Shown here piece after piece: positions 37,503 to 51,400 of a DNA stretch of 64,000 nucleotides (the first letter of the stretch is position 1; every line of letters starts with the position of its first letter). The position numbers were made by a program, and so were the translations under genes. Origin of the DNA: Dirofilaria immitis (lineage: Eukaryota > Nematoda > Chromadorea > Rhabditida > Onchocercidae); contig JAKNDB010000054.1 of NCBI GenBank assembly GCA_024305405.1, positions 372,001-436,000 on the forward strand, given 5' to 3'. The notes below the pieces were generated by a model. That model searched no databases and was not told where the DNA came from. It worked only from the letters and a program-made list of their open reading frames with translations.

Positions 37503-40500
37503 TACATACACATATGTACAGACATATATATATACATACACATATATACACATACACAACACACACATATACATACATACATATATATAAATATGAAAAG
37601 AGACAGACAGAGAGACCCAGACAGGTAGACATGCAGGGGAAAATGAATGTCGATGAAAAAAAAAATTTTATTACTACTACTATTTTGTAGGAAAATAAAA
37701 AGAATAAAAATAGCCATATATACCTGACAATGATCACAATGTAATCCAAGTACGTGTGGTTGACAATTACATTGTCCATCACTTTGTCGACATTCCAACG
37801 TGACGTGATTTACGTTAGGACGTTTAGTACCAGGCGCAAAACAACTATAAAATTAATTATTTCTTTTTATTTCCATATTTAATAAATTGAATTAGCTTAT
37901 AATTATAGAAAATTAAGATAAGGAACAAACATACTTGCATGCTTTACAATCTCCTTTTGGCTCTAAAAGTGCATCACCCCAATAGCCTGGTTTACATTCT
38001 TCACAATTAAAGCCAATTGTATCATAAATACATTTCTTGCATTCACCAGTTAATGAATCACAATTACCAATACTATTTGGATCAATGTTTCCACTACATA
38101 AACATTCCACACATGCTTTACCTTCGCTTGGATTACCAAAGAAACCATCAGCGCAAACGTCGCATCTAAAAAAATATAATTCTCATCCTTAGTATCTATA
38201 TTAATAGATTTTGTTTCTTTCTTTTTAAATCATATATTTATTTGTTTATTTAAATTACAGAAGAATTTCTGTAAAGTAAACAAAAACAAATTGATATTGT
38301 CAAACTTGCAATCTAATATTTTGAATGATATGCACTTAATTTTGCTATATTTCTGTTATAGGTTAGCCAAAACCAACTATCTGAATAAAAAAGAGAAAAA
38401 AGGTTTCTATTAAATTTTTAGATTCTGAAATATTTATGCTTGATTCTTTTTGAAATCTGGAACATTTTATGCGTAAGCTTTTTTTTAGATTCCCTAATTC
38501 TCGATATCTTGCAGAGGAAAAAGAAGAAGAAGCGAGAATATAATATTTAGTTAGTTTAGAGGGAAAAAATAAACAAAAGCAATTTTAATGAATTTTAAAA
38601 ATGAAATTCTTCTAATTCATATCTTATTAATGCAATAATTATTATATAACGATTTGCCAGTGAATCTTATCAAATTAATTTTTAGTTTAAAAGAATTCTT
38701 TCATTAATTGTTTTTTTTTGCAACAGCAATGACAACTTAAGAGAAATCATAAATTTTGAAAGGAATTCGAATTTCAAAAATTCACTTCTATTTACTTCAA
38801 ATTTCTTTTTTTTCTCGTTTTGAATCATCAATCAACTAACAATGAATAAATTTAAGGCATGAATCAGACAGCAAAAAAAAAAATTCTGTTTGTTAGGTGA
38901 CAGGAACATAGTGACACTACGATGAGATTTTATGATGCTTATAATCAGTCTTAAAAAGCAAATTTTATCATTAGTTATAGATAATTTTTGGAATTAAGCC
39001 AATTAAATCTTTGATACCTTCGGCCAGTATATCCAGTTGGACAATCAGTACAAATAATATCACCATCAGTATGTAATACGCATGGACCATCTTCTGGACA
39101 CGGACATTTAACGCAATCATCTGACGTACCCTGTAGTGCATTTCCATAGAAACCACGAGCACAACGTTCACACGTATCACCGGCCGTGTTATGCTCACAG
39201 ATACATTCACCTAAAATAATTTATACATTAAAGATTACTAAAATCTTAATGTTTATATATTTTTTTCTAATAAAAAATTTTTTAATACTCAATAAATATT
39301 CATTTTATGCCTTCTTTTTCACAAATTGAATTTTTAATTAGAATTAAAATTCAGGAAAAAATATAATTTAAAATCCAATATTATGATTTAATTTAGGAGA
39401 AAAATACAAACCTTTCACTAATTGATAATTTTTCATTAGTATTGAGTGAAAGAAAAAGATTTCAAACTTGAATTTACAAACCTGATTCTGGCTCACATGA
39501 AGTAGAATGTCCATGACATTCACATTTGACACATCGATCAAATGGGCCACCAAACTTTATCTCACGACGATAGCCAGGAGCACATGATTCACAAAATTGT
39601 CCGATGAAACCTTCCAAGCAATTACATAATTCGATCCAATGTGCTTCATGTGACTCATCGGTAGGTGTAATCAAACCGGCTGAGCCCAAATGAATATTAC
39701 TCAAAAAGCCAACATCTGAAAATGCATAAACTTGTAAACAAACTAGGTACATTTTAAGCCTATTAAGCAGCTGTCTAGTAAAAAGAACTATTTTTATCTC
39801 ACAAAAAAGACTTCACAAAGTTCTATAAAAATAATTAGATATTTTAGGTAAGAAAGGATGGAATAATTTTATATAAGAAATTTGATTAATTTAAACTATC
39901 ACCTCCAGCTGAATAAGTTCCACGAATTTTGATAGCGCTAATATTGGAAAGAATTCCAATAAAATCTAATTCATTCAACCGTGGACTCCATTGAAATATT
40001 GGATCTGCATGAATTCGAAAACGATATGTTTGCTCATTTATAGTTGGCATTGGATTTTCTTGCGCAAAATTGGTATCGTTAATTCTTGACCTTCTTGGCC
40101 AACAATTATTATATCTCTGAAATATGTAAAATATTTCAAAAAGAATCAAATGAAGCATTTTACGATAATAAACAATAATAGTATTTTTCTTTAAATTAAA
40201 AACAAAAAAAAGTATAAAAATGAATTAAAAATGTCAAACAATACACATTAAAAAATAAAAAAATAAATAAAGCAACAAAAATCAAAGGGCAATTTTGCTA
40301 GACAAAATTATTTTGCCTATTTAAATATGTACTTTTAGATGACAATCATTAAATGAAAGAGTACGAAATGGCTTTTGAAAATATTTACATCCTTTATTTG
40401 ATTGAAAAATAAAAAAAGTACATACCTTGCACTTGGATGTACTTGCGGTTTCTGTACACGTAGCGTAAACCATAAATCCTGATTATATGACGCACGTTGA

Positions 40501-43500
40501 TCGCCGATAAATTGTGCCGGTGCTACGAAATAAACTGGTGATCCATCGATATCAGATACAGCAATAGCTTTATCCATTTCAGCCCATTGAATATTTTCAA
40601 GTCCACGTAATGAACCGGCAATCCATTGTTGTTTTCCTAAGATTATTTGTGATTAATTTAAATATGAATTACTCAAAGAATTAAATAATCATTCATGGAA
40701 TGAATCATAAATGACAATTGTATTTTAAATAAGATTATTGTGCATTTCATTAAATTAGTTTTGTTACTATAATGGCATAATTTTATTATTATAAAAATTA
40801 CTAATTTTATTGAAAAAATGATTAATTAAAGTAGCATCACTCATTCCTAATTAAAATATCATTATTCATTAAATTGGTTACTATATTGTCAGCAAAAATT
40901 TTTGATAGAAATATGATAATGTTATCAATAACAAAACTTGTTATAATATCACATCATCACAAAAATCACTCGTTTTATTATTACATTATATTATCAGTAA
41001 ATTGTTGATAAAAAATATGATAATTTTATTAATAACAAAACTTAGAATAGAAGGAAAAAATTCTCAATTTAATATTCGTTTCAAAATAAAAAAATTAACA
41101 AACCGTCATCAAAATTACTGCTCACATTCATCGCATAAAAACCACTAGCACTTGAGCAGATCGACGAATGGCCATAACAAAAACATGGCGTACATCCAAA
41201 TTGATTATCCAATGATAAATCAAAATATCCAGGCTTACATTTATTACATTGTTGTCCTTCTACATTTGATTTACAACTACAACTACCTGTTTCCGAATCA
41301 CACATCGGTTCATTGTTCAATGATCCTGCCTTATCGCATAAACAATTCCTAAAATATATGAAAATATATAAAATATATGAAAATTTCCTCTCTCTCTCTC
41401 GCTTAAATTTTCAACAATTTTAAAAATTTCAAACATTGATAAATTTTAAAAAATATTTTGTATTAATTTATAAATGAAACACATACTTGCATCCACTAAT
41501 CGAGAAATCATAATATCCGCTTATACAATGGTCACAAAATTGTCCACCTATTCCCGCCTTGCAAGGACATTGACCATACTCATCACATTGCATACTTAAA
41601 GATCCAATCTCGTTACACTGGCATGGTACACAATAATGCTCACCTGGACGACGCCAATTGAAAGGTGCGCATTCTTCGCAATGTGCTCCTAAAATGTAAC
41701 CAATAAAAATTATGCAAATTTCATTGATAAATAATTAATTTCAGAATTCGAATTAAATTTAAAAGTTTTGCTTCGATTTAATTAATTTGGCTTAATTTCA
41801 TCACTATCATAACATAAAATATAATTTTATTTATATTTCCTCCGTTATATTATTCTCGATGATATTAATATATTTATTAATTTACTTCCATTAAAATCAA
41901 TTTATTTCTAATTTTTTAAATCACATTATTCTCGAGAAATTTATGAGTGAACTGAGCATTTTTCAAAAAAAAAAGATCACGAATATCATTTATCAACAAA
42001 AGATAGAATTGAATTATTACTCTTTCTAATGATTCCTTCTTAACTTCCGTTTTAAACTTTAAATCTAAACTAAAAAAAAGAATGACATAAAAATAAAACT
42101 ATTATACCTGTGTATTGCCAGCACAATCGATACAATGCCCACCATTACCTGTCTTTTCAAATAATACTTGATCAAAATAACAACGATTTGATAAGTGACT
42201 ACAATTGCAAGCTAAAAATTACAATTATTAATTGCACTATGCTAAAGAAATATTTAAATTATTCAAATATACAAATCGAAAATATGATATATTTCGAAAT
42301 ATATCGAAAATTTGCATAATATTATATCAATCTCAAGAAAAGATAGCAAATATCTTATAACAGCAAGAAAATATTTCGCTTCATTGAAATATAAATTTAA
42401 ATTTTATATTTCATTTGTTTTCTAAGTGATAATTGTCAATGATGAAATTGATTAAATGTGAAAAAAAATGCATAAAAATAATAAATTCCCAATTAATTAG
42501 TAACGTAATATTAATATGGATTAGTAATTAATCAGTAAACGAAAATGACGTAAAACATGTGCGATATCTATAAAGTTGCTATGAGTTCTGTTCAAAACTG
42601 ATATTATAATTTAGTGATAAGGAAAAAAATTTTAACTGAATATTTCATCTTCCATCCTATCATCACAATTATTGATAAGAAAATTATCATACTTCTAAAT
42701 CAATTAATACGGAAATAATATAAAATATATACGATGTCCAAGAGATTCATATTAAAATTTCTGCCCAAAATTGATAGTACTAACTATATAATCAGATAAA
42801 AAGAAAAAAAAACCTCAACCGCATGTTTCATCATTCATCCTATCATCACAACTATTATTATCATTACAATAGCAATCCAAAATCTCACCAATACATTCAT
42901 TTGCTTCTTTTGCGGTTCCAACTCGCCACGGTCGATCGTTGTAAAACGGTAAGCATTGATCGCAATCAGCACCCATCGTATTATGTTCGCAGCGACATAC
43001 CAAACGATCTTCACCATCACCTGTTGACTTCACGCATTCACTTGCGTGTCCGTTGCATTTACATCTGTAAATACATCCAGTATCATCTATCCTGAATGCA
43101 GTTCCGATAAAAGGAAGAAGTGTGTCGGAATGACGGAACCCATTACGGGAGCGGAAAATGCACCGTATGTCGGAACTGAATGATTAGTATAACTCTATAA
43201 AATATAAATAATCAATAATTAGAGAACTAGACCGCGTACCTTCAAAAATCAATTTCCATTCAAATATTTTTTTATTTATTTACAAATATTTTTATTTATT
43301 TTCCTCCCATTCAAATATCTTATTTTTACCTGCCACCAACGGCGAAATCCGATATAGCATAGTAATAGGATCGTAAAACTTTTGCATCTCGGAACACTTC
43401 ATCACCAAATGTATTCATTCGTGTCAACATAATCCGTATTTCAGATGCTGTCACCCAATCCTATAATTTTTTTCGAGAAAATTCATACATATTTTTTTGT

Positions 43501-45447
43501 AACTAAATAGTAAATACATGTATGGTATTGAGAACAATATGAAATATTAGAAATTCTGGATAAATAGAATAATATTCTAAAAGAATTCCAAATTTCGAGT
43601 GATATATTATCTTCAGCGTTATCGTACGATAGATTAAACAAAAACAATAATTTAGATTACGATTATGCAAGAAGTAATGTAATTATTTTTGAAGATTTAA
43701 GCATAATCATAATCAATATAACTGGTATATATATTTTTGGATGGCCAACTAATGATCTTGATAGTATGATAAGGATTCATAATATCTGTTTTTAGGTAAT
43801 AATAAATTTTATTATTTTAATAAGGTACTAAATTATCTAGCAAATTTGGTCTATAAAAATAGCACCTGCAATGTTTCACTTTCCTCGAAATTTTGACTAC
43901 TTGGTCTACCTTCCAATGTTGAAAATGCAATATTACCACCAGTTAATGGTGAAATATCCGAGAATTCTCGTGTACATTGTGCGACAGCTTCATTGCTCGG
44001 TAAAATTGGTGCTTTCTCGGGAAGACCATATGTTGAACGACATGATCCACTTGAAAAATTATACTTTCATTGCTTTATTTATAAAAAATATTTGCATAAA
44101 CGAAAAAAAGATTCATAAATGCGATAAAATCACCTTAAATGTAAAATGCAAAATATAAAAAAAAAGAGAAAAAGTAAAAGAATTTAAAATTTACTAACCT
44201 GTAATATTGCCATGGTATCCATTCATCATCAGGATGAGTTTTTTAAAAATTACAAAACTTTCCGGTCTTGGACTAATAAATTTCAATCTAACATAGGTAA
44301 TATCGAATGTTTTGCCAAGACGTAATGTTAAATTGATGCTATTCGGATATTGCATACCTTCATTCATTGTTTCTGATTGCCACCATGTTTCATTATTAGC
44401 ATTATTAAAATCAGTTAAATAAGCAGGTGGATGAGCATATGCCTATAAATAAATCATTTTTATACTTAAACGTGATATTTAAAATTATTTTTCTTTATTA
44501 AATTTCAATCTAATATATGCAATATTTAAAGCATATACTTAAAAAAAAGAAATTATTTAATACAATTAATTTAATTGATAACTTTTAAATTAGTAAATAT
44601 AAAATCGAAAAATTTTGATTATAAAATGATTAACTTTGATAAGATTTCTAAAATTTATTCTATCATAGAAACAAAAAAATTAATAGAAAAGCAAAATATA
44701 ATATTAATTTTTGATAAATTTATTAGTTAAAGGAAAGAAAAAAATTATTTTAAAATAAAAATATGAATGAAAAAATTCTTTACTTCAACTCGACTATCGC
44801 AAATATCACAAACTTTACGTACACCACTATGACCTGTCTGTACACAATAACTAAAAAAAAGAAAAAAAACGGTATATATTATAAGAAAGTTTTCGTTTTG
44901 TAATCAATAAAGAGATAATGGTAATTATCGGATATCATTTAAAGAAATATTCATTATCATCTTTTAAATGATATACCCTTTTCTGATAATAGATATTAAC
45001 ATTATATTGCAATTCTAAATGATAACAATTCATATTTTTTTCTAACTGTTTGTGCAATTTTGTCATTTTTTTAAATTTAAAATGTATTAATTTTAACCTT
45101 ATTGGTCCATTAAGACCGCATGTATTAGTTACTTCAACCTGAAGATTGAATGCAGCATTGATAAAATCCGGAACACATCGTTGTGGAATATTCATATCAT
45201 CATAACATGGACTACTTCCTTAACGATAATGATTTATCATTTTATCATTTTATAAACATACATTTTATAACAAATCACATTTGCTTATCATCTCTTAATT
45301 ATCAATTCTAAACCTGGAATATGATGATGTGGATCAATGGATGGACTCTGTTCCGCAGGTTGTCCCATTACTGTTTCATATATCGAAATTAGAAAGTAAA
45401 TTAATTGCAGAATTCCTAAATTCGTCCTACATGGTCGATATAATATC
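26795..45447 (-). CDS. lam-2: Laminin subunit gamma (partial at the N-terminus)
   Basis: Thirty-one exons are recognised from 45447 down to the TAG at 26795, about 1,670 residues. Laminin gamma forms a secreted alpha-beta-gamma heterotrimer of basement membranes. Order: hydrophobic signal-like segment (45447-45314), LN domain, EGF-like LE repeats, a laminin IV type A domain, more LE repeats, then about 660 residues of coiled coil ending [20 protein letters not shown]. The IV-A domain, the order of LE modules and the NKCF end identify gamma rather than beta or alpha. The first exon found starts mid-frame after TTTCCAG and has no Met in a useful place, so the start exon is upstream and unseen. 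Introns reach about 3 kb. Up to six exons need one extra base to keep the family frame (sites near 27575, 28121, 30752, 40066, 41688, 44239); exact splice junctions elsewhere agree in phase. Confidence 0.93.
31461..31490. repeat. Poly-A tract
   Basis: About 22 consecutive A residues on the plus strand (T-run for the minus-strand laminin gene) inside the intron that follows the 31707-31514 exon. Confidence 0.9.
32408..34436. other. 2-kb laminin gamma intron
   Basis: AT-rich intron between the exons at 34567-34437 and 32407-32301. The open frames inside it (33376-33561 and 33592-33777, plus) carry no family signature. I see no nested gene. Confidence 0.75.
35460..35685. repeat. Minisatellite, unit about 35-50 bp, GGTACCA..TATATA theme
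   Basis: About six imperfect tandem units alternate GGTACCAATTATATAGTTTA-like and CACGATGGTACCATCTATAT-like segments. The GGTACC core is palindromic. Confidence 0.8.
36524..36592. repeat. (GAAGA/GAGAA)n purine tract
   Basis: About 70 bp of nearly pure AGAAG/GAGGA repeats in the long laminin intron. Confidence 0.9.
37470..37600. repeat. (CA)n / (ACAT)n simple repeat
   Basis: A CACACA core at about 37,480-37,502, then CATACATA and TATACACA mixtures. The open frames across it are artefacts. Confidence 0.92.
39482..40636 (-). other. lam-2: Laminin gamma: laminin IV type A domain
   Basis: Exons 40636-40426, 40116-39903 and part of 39715-39482. Landmarks are [49 protein letters not shown] and [11 protein letters not shown]. 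The 40116-39903 exon changes frame in the A4 run at 40066-40069: [17 protein letters not shown] before it and [17 protein letters not shown] after it are both gamma-like, and one extra base joins them. Confidence 0.9.
41104..43064 (-). other. lam-2: Laminin gamma: N-terminal LE (EGF-like) repeats
   Basis: Exons 43064-42889, 42211-42118, 41688-41487 and 41348-41104 encode cysteine-rich LE modules ([63 protein letters not shown]). The junction of 42118 to 41688 is out of phase by one base: with GG at the acceptor read as GGG the product is NTQGAHCEEC, as expected. Confidence 0.9.
43330..45447 (-). other. lam-2: Laminin gamma: signal-like segment and LN domain exons
   Basis: Exons 45447-45314, 45218-45098, 44850-44784, 44442-44199, 44049-43866 and 43460-43330. 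Landmarks are [72 protein letters not shown] and [14 protein letters not shown], all typical of gamma LN domains, which polymerise laminin through contacts with the alpha and beta LN domains. The 44442-44199 exon has one base too few in the T6 run at 44239-44244: before it reads [10 protein letters not shown], after it the family frame resumes as [13 protein letters not shown]. Confidence 0.92.
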
Positions 45448-48400
45448 CTGGAAATAAATTTTGCCAAAATATTTTATTTCCGAGTATTTCGAAATTAAAA
45501 AAAAACAGGAAGGATTACATATCTAATTTAATTTAACTATTTAAGTATAGAAAGATAAGTTTACTGTTATCAATGATAAAAAATATTTATTAGAATTAAA
45601 ATTTCACCTGACTATATGTTGGTTCATTTTTCCTTTTTAATTCTTGCCAAACAAAATAGGCGTTATTGATAATTCAATTAGATAAATTTTATCTTATCAA
45701 TGATAAGCGAATATTGTTAATATTGTATGATGCAGAAAAGATTAAAACTTTGCAAAGATTGTTGTGAGATGTAATTATTGATGAATTGTGCATATGAATC
45801 GAATAATACAATTTTTAGTATTTGGTTCTATTATCGAAAAGCATTGAATCATCAAATATCTAAATAAGAAATTAAAATTAATAAATTATACATATATATA
45901 TAAAAGAAAAAAAAGAAAGATCGAATTATCAAAATGATAAAAATGAAATTTATTCTAATACAATTAAAAGGAATAATTTAATTAGTATCAAATAAAATAA
46001 GGCAAAAAAAGGCAAAAATTAATTAATTAATTATTTCGATTTAATATATAATCAAAAATTGATTATATATTAAAGAGATTATTTCAATATAAAAAATAAA
46101 AATTCATATTTAAACATTAAAAATTGCAAAAGAAATGATAAAAGCGTTGCTAATTGAAAATAATTTTATTCCAATATAAACAAATAAGAAAAGAAAAATT
46201 CTTTTTTTTTTTTTTGAGCAAATATGTAATATAATCTAAACAACGTAAATGTTGATGAAAAATCAAAATTGTTGTAATTTTTGGCTGAATAAATCAATTT
46301 CTACAATCAATGGATAGTAATTTTACTACAAACTATCACATCTGCCAATCGAATGAGATGAGAGAATTTATGTATTTAAACTTTAATTTCTATTGGTATT
46401 ATAATAAATGTATCGTATGAAATCCATATGTTCATTGTTTTTTATATTATGATACTAGTATGATATACACTACCAGATGTTAAAATTATTATTTTTAATC
46501 GTAACTTTGAATAAGAAAATTATGGATGAAATTAGATTTTATCATTCAATGATCAAATAAATCTTTTACAATAATTAATGATAAAATGGACGAATAGAAA
46601 TTATAAATAAAAATTGTTGAATTAACAATGTTATCAGTTTTAAAATGACATTGCTAATTTAAGATGATTAATTAAATACAACACAATTATTTGTACTTTT
46701 TATAGCAACGATAATTTCATCTTATTTTATATTTATGGCAATAATTGAAAATGATATTAATAGAAGAAGTTGTAATATTCAATTTTATCAATTGACAGTT
46801 AATTTCTTTATAGTTATTTTTAATTCTGAAAATCTAAATTTCTTTCATTTATCTTATTCATTTAAAGTATTACTATATGTTATCAAAGGTTGATAATTTG
46901 AGAAATAGCTAAGAAAAAAATTAAAATACTTCAAACTATATCAAAACAATATGATTAATTTAAATATTAAAATTTCAACAAAAATAAGTTTAAATTATTA
47001 TTTAATAAAAATATTTTCAAATTTTATAAAATAATCGTTAAATATCAAAATTTTATTTGAAACAAATTAAAAACAAAATGAGAAATATTTTTTCAAATAT
47101 TTCTCATTTTTATATATTCGAATAAATTTTAAATAAATTAAAAATTTGTAGCCTATTTAAAAGAACTTTGTATTATTTGAAAAAATAAAAATAAATGATT
47201 AATATTGTCAAGTTTAATTTAATTTTTTATTTATTTAACTGTATGAAAAGAAATCAATGACTATATCGATACTATATACTATTGCAAAAGATGAAAAAAA
47301 AAAATTTTTCATCAAATAAACTCCTATCTGGATTGGACAAGTTTTTGAAGGTTGAAAGGGAACACTTTGACTAAAGATCAATTAATTTTTATTTCTCTTC
47401 TTTATAATCATTTAAATTCTCATCGGGTAAAGAAGGTAACGATTTAGTGATAGAAGCGATCGCTAAGAAAATACAAATACATATATCAATAATTAAAATC
47501 AAATTCAACAATAGTTTTTTTAACAATGATAGAGGGAGAAAAAAAGAAAAGAATTGAAATAAACTGTAGTAATAGTGGAAATAATTGTTATTGATGCAAT
47601 ATGAATGTACGTGAATGCAAACGTACGTCAATTCGAATGAGAAAATACGTCAAAAGACGTATCGAATAATTATGATACGAAAAAATAGACGATGCGTAGT
47701 CTGGCTCATCATTTTTGCTATAAGACTGGAATTGAAATCAATAGTAAAGTGATATTTCTTCAAGAAATTGAAATATATGTGACGTGAAGCTTCTTATCAA
47801 TATCAAATCTTCCAACAATTCTAATATTCCAGGCATAGATATAAATCATAAAATGTACCTGTGTGTTTATATAAATTACGTGAACAACGTATTTCAAATA
47901 TTTAAAAATATGTAAAACAATTCTGGTAGAGACAGACATAAATAGTACCACAAATGTTATATCAAATTATAATTTATATAATAATATATAAATAAAGAAT
48001 ATATAATATTAAGTAAAACTAATATATTGAGCTAATCGCTTCATTTCTTCAAGAATGATTTTAGTTTTTAGCTCGATAAGAAATTGAATATTATCACATA
48101 CCTGATATATATAAAGAACATATAATATTAATTAAATTAAAATAATATAATACATTGAATCAATCGTTCATTCATTTTTTCAAGAGTGATAATTTTCCAG
48201 CTCTATAGTATTTAGGCAAAAATAATGATAAATAGAAAAAGGTATTGATAAAAGAAATACCGATGCTGTTAATGCCATATATATAAGCAACAAACATTCC
48301 ATTCCATTCTATTACCGAATCTTTAAATATATATATACGGACATCATCTGATCGCTTCGTTTTTTTTACAGTTTGGGGAAGGAAAAGATTATCAGCATTA

Positions 48401-51400
48401 GTAATGAATGCATTTAAATATTAAGATTAATCAATCATTCCTTCTATAATTATAATCAATCGATATCAAATAATCATTCATTCATTTATCATAATTGAAC
48501 TATATCGATATCGAATGGAATGAATGTTTTATTTCGAAATAATGAATTTCATGCAAAAGCTGCACTTATATATTATTCATTGCTGATTATTGCAAATTGT
48601 TAAAAATAATAAACTGATAAATTAATTGTAAACAATGATAGTATAATAAGTAGTCAAAAAAATAAATATAAATATATATAATAATAATAACAGGAGCAAT
48701 GAAAAACATTACAATAATAAAATGATCATTAAAACATGAGAACTATAGTTTAGAAGAATAATTAAAATCAAATTTAGCTGAAAGAATATTGTCCACTTTT
48801 GTTAAATAATTTCAATTGCAAATAGTTCAATAATCGAATATATCCTTTTGGTGATTTATTTTCCCGACGTTATATTATGATTTGCCATATCTTAGCAATC
48901 TTAACTATAATTTAATTAGAATACCCGATTGAAGCTATTACACATTTACCAATAATTTAATTCATCAATGGATATTATATTTTCATGATATTAAGTTAAA
49001 TATTACAACATTAAATTTCAAATGGCACAAACGAAATTAAGTCAAATGATTAAAAATGAACAAAGAACGAGCAAAAATCTTATTTTAAGTTATTGAATTC
49101 CGAAGCATCATTAGATGTTCAATATTACCTTAACTTAATTATTTCAATTTCAAATTGAGATTATTAACTGATCAGATTGTTGTGTAGAAAAGCATAATAT
49201 AGTATAAAAGAATTTTGAATTTCCATGATTAATTAAATTTAATTTTTTTGCCAATGTTTGGTTCATCCAACAGCATCAGTTCTTTTTATCGTTAATTTTC
49301 TTGTTGATATTTGGTTCATCTCACTGCGCCAGTTCTGACTTATCACAAATGGCCTATTTGGACAAAGCGTTGAAAAGATGGACAAAAGATTCATGAATTA
49401 TTATGAACCTCTAAACTATCAAACTTCTCTAATTTATTTAGTTGAATCAATATTAATATAAATTTTAAATTATGATAAAAATTAAAGTAAAGCAATCAAA
49501 AAGACAAAAATATAAAAACAAATATCTTTTGCGTATCGTTTCTATAACAAAAATAAAACTATTTTTTATGCATATTTTTCACTACAAATAGCTATCAATA
49601 AGTACAAAAGCAAGCTTGGAAAACGACATAAAAATTGCATTCTTCAACTGATTAATGATATTTAAACTAAAATTTATCAAACTTTTAATCTGTAAAGTAA
49701 TTATTAAAATTTTAAAATTTCAACTTCTACTAATCAACAAATAAATAAACTTTTCTATGTTTAAAGATGAACTTATAGTGCATGAAAATGCAGCACTAAG
49801 TGTTGATTGTACTCTCTTGTTAAAGGTCGTTTAAACTAAATTGCATAATTCATTTTTTTTTGAATAGAACGATATGCTTGCAGTTCACTGAATAGATAAG
49901 ATCAAATTCACAATTCAAATTAAGAGTTAATTGTCAAAATCAGAAGATTTATATTTAAATAATTACGAAATATATCACCTGGGTTTTACAAACTTTTGTA
50001 AAGAAGATAAAAAACAAAAATATTCTGCAAAAATAGTTCCAAAATTTTTGTAATCAATGAAAGTAATAATAGTAAAAAAAAAAGGCTTAAATTTACATGT
50101 AATCATTCCATATCTTAAAATTAACAATATTTTAAAAAATTATAATTTGAATCAAAATGTATGGTACCGATATAATCCATAAAAACACAATAGGACAGAC
50201 AAATTGTATTGCGACATATTCGATGTGTATAGTGCGAAAATAAAGAATATTGTTGAAAAATTGGGTATATATTTTTCTTAATATAATCTTGAATTGCTAA
50301 TTTAGTAAAGTAAAAAATTAGAAGACCAATTATAGCTCGTTCTGTTCGCAATGGATATTTAATTCGGAAAGAAGTAGATAATAAATAGTAAAAGAAGTTC
50401 ATATCCTTGTGACTTAATTTTTTATAGCTATTTATTAGTATAGTAGATACAAGTGAAATAGAGAAAATGTTTATTTATTAAAATTCAATGAAAAGAAAAA
50501 CAAAATTTAATATCTTAAACATTATAATATTCTTACCAAACAATAGTTGAAATATTAACTATGATTTTTTCTTCTTGAGAAAAATAAAAAACATGTTAAA
50601 ATATAGATTAATATTTTATCCATTAAATATATATAATTTTTATAGTTTTAAGCCATTCTATGAATATGATAATTTTTTTATCATCTACCAAAAATGTATA
50701 TCGCAATGTGTCTTTCATGATAATTTTTATTGATTTATCAATCATATGACACAGCTATCACAATTAATTTTCTTCTCAGAAATTCATTATTATTTGCGAT
50801 TGATGATATAAGATAAGATGAAGACAAATAATATTTCAATAGCATAAGAATTAATATATGTAATTAAAAGAGAGAGAGAGAGAGAGAGGGAGAAAGAGAG
50901 TATATATTGCAAAAGTGATTTCAAGGTTAATATAATATAACATTGCTATCAATGAATTATTACATTCTAAATTATCTTATATCATTTCATATATATTTAT
51001 ATATTCATACATTATTTATATGAAAAGAAAACATCTACTATTATTAATAATCTTTAATATTTGATAACTGATGATAATTTTTATCATAGCTAATATTGAT
51101 ATTTATTATATTATATGAATCATCATTAACGCTTAATTAATATTTGTACAAATGAGCAAAAAAAAAATCAAGAATTTTATCTTAAAATGTGACAATATTG
51201 CAATTTAGTCATTTATTTACACTAGTTATACCATATTTTATCAAGAGTTGTCAAAAGATCTCTTTTAACTAATACTACAGTACGCTAAAATATCTTAACA
51301 CGTTATACAATTAAAAAAAAAAAAAGAGTGATTAATGCAAAAGAAAATATTGACTTTAAATAAAAAATCAATTTGTAATTAAGAAGAGAGAGAGAGAGAG

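Larger units (their letters stand above)
34568..37723. other. 3.2-kb laminin gamma intron with many simple repeats
   Basis: This is the largest intron found in the gene. It holds (GT)n at 35155-35300, a short minisatellite at 35460-35685, a duplicated CTCTCTTTCATAATA segment at 35703-35790, GA-rich tracts at 36025-36046, 36524-36592 and 37285-37345, a CT-rich tract at 36720-36785, (ATC/ATT)n at 36889-36975 and (CA)n at 37470-37600. No nested gene is seen. Confidence 0.8.
31514..39482 (-). other. lam-2: Laminin gamma: C-terminal LE repeats including the nidogen-binding module
   Basis: Exons 39715-39482 (3' part), 39210-39018, 38165-37935, 37844-37724, 34567-34437, 32407-32301 and 31707-31514 (5' part). 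The module encoded by 38165-37935 has [10 protein letters not shown] followed by [13 protein letters not shown]. In mammalian gamma1 the equivalent NIDPNAV loop is the nidogen-binding site, and its key Asp and Asn are kept here, with Val changed to Ile. Confidence 0.9.

Noticed and set aside
36307..37798. Several open frames in the long laminin intron (Ser/Phe-, Tyr/His- and Val/Cys-rich)
   Set aside because: They cover (GAAGA)n, (CA)n and (CT)n tracts. Only the laminin exon 37844-37724 at the edge is real.
41152..41352. Plus-strand open frame over laminin exons
   Set aside because: Antisense shadow of the LE-repeat exon on the minus strand.
26795..45447. Laminin beta chain as the identity of the large gene
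   Set aside because: The IV type A domain, LE order, VVAPAQ-type motifs and NKCF ending match gamma; beta chains have a different domain IV and a beta-knob in the coil.
50121..50402. 93-residue minus-strand open frame in the gene desert
   Set aside because: No recognisable motif and no clear splice context; kept only as a remark, not a gene.
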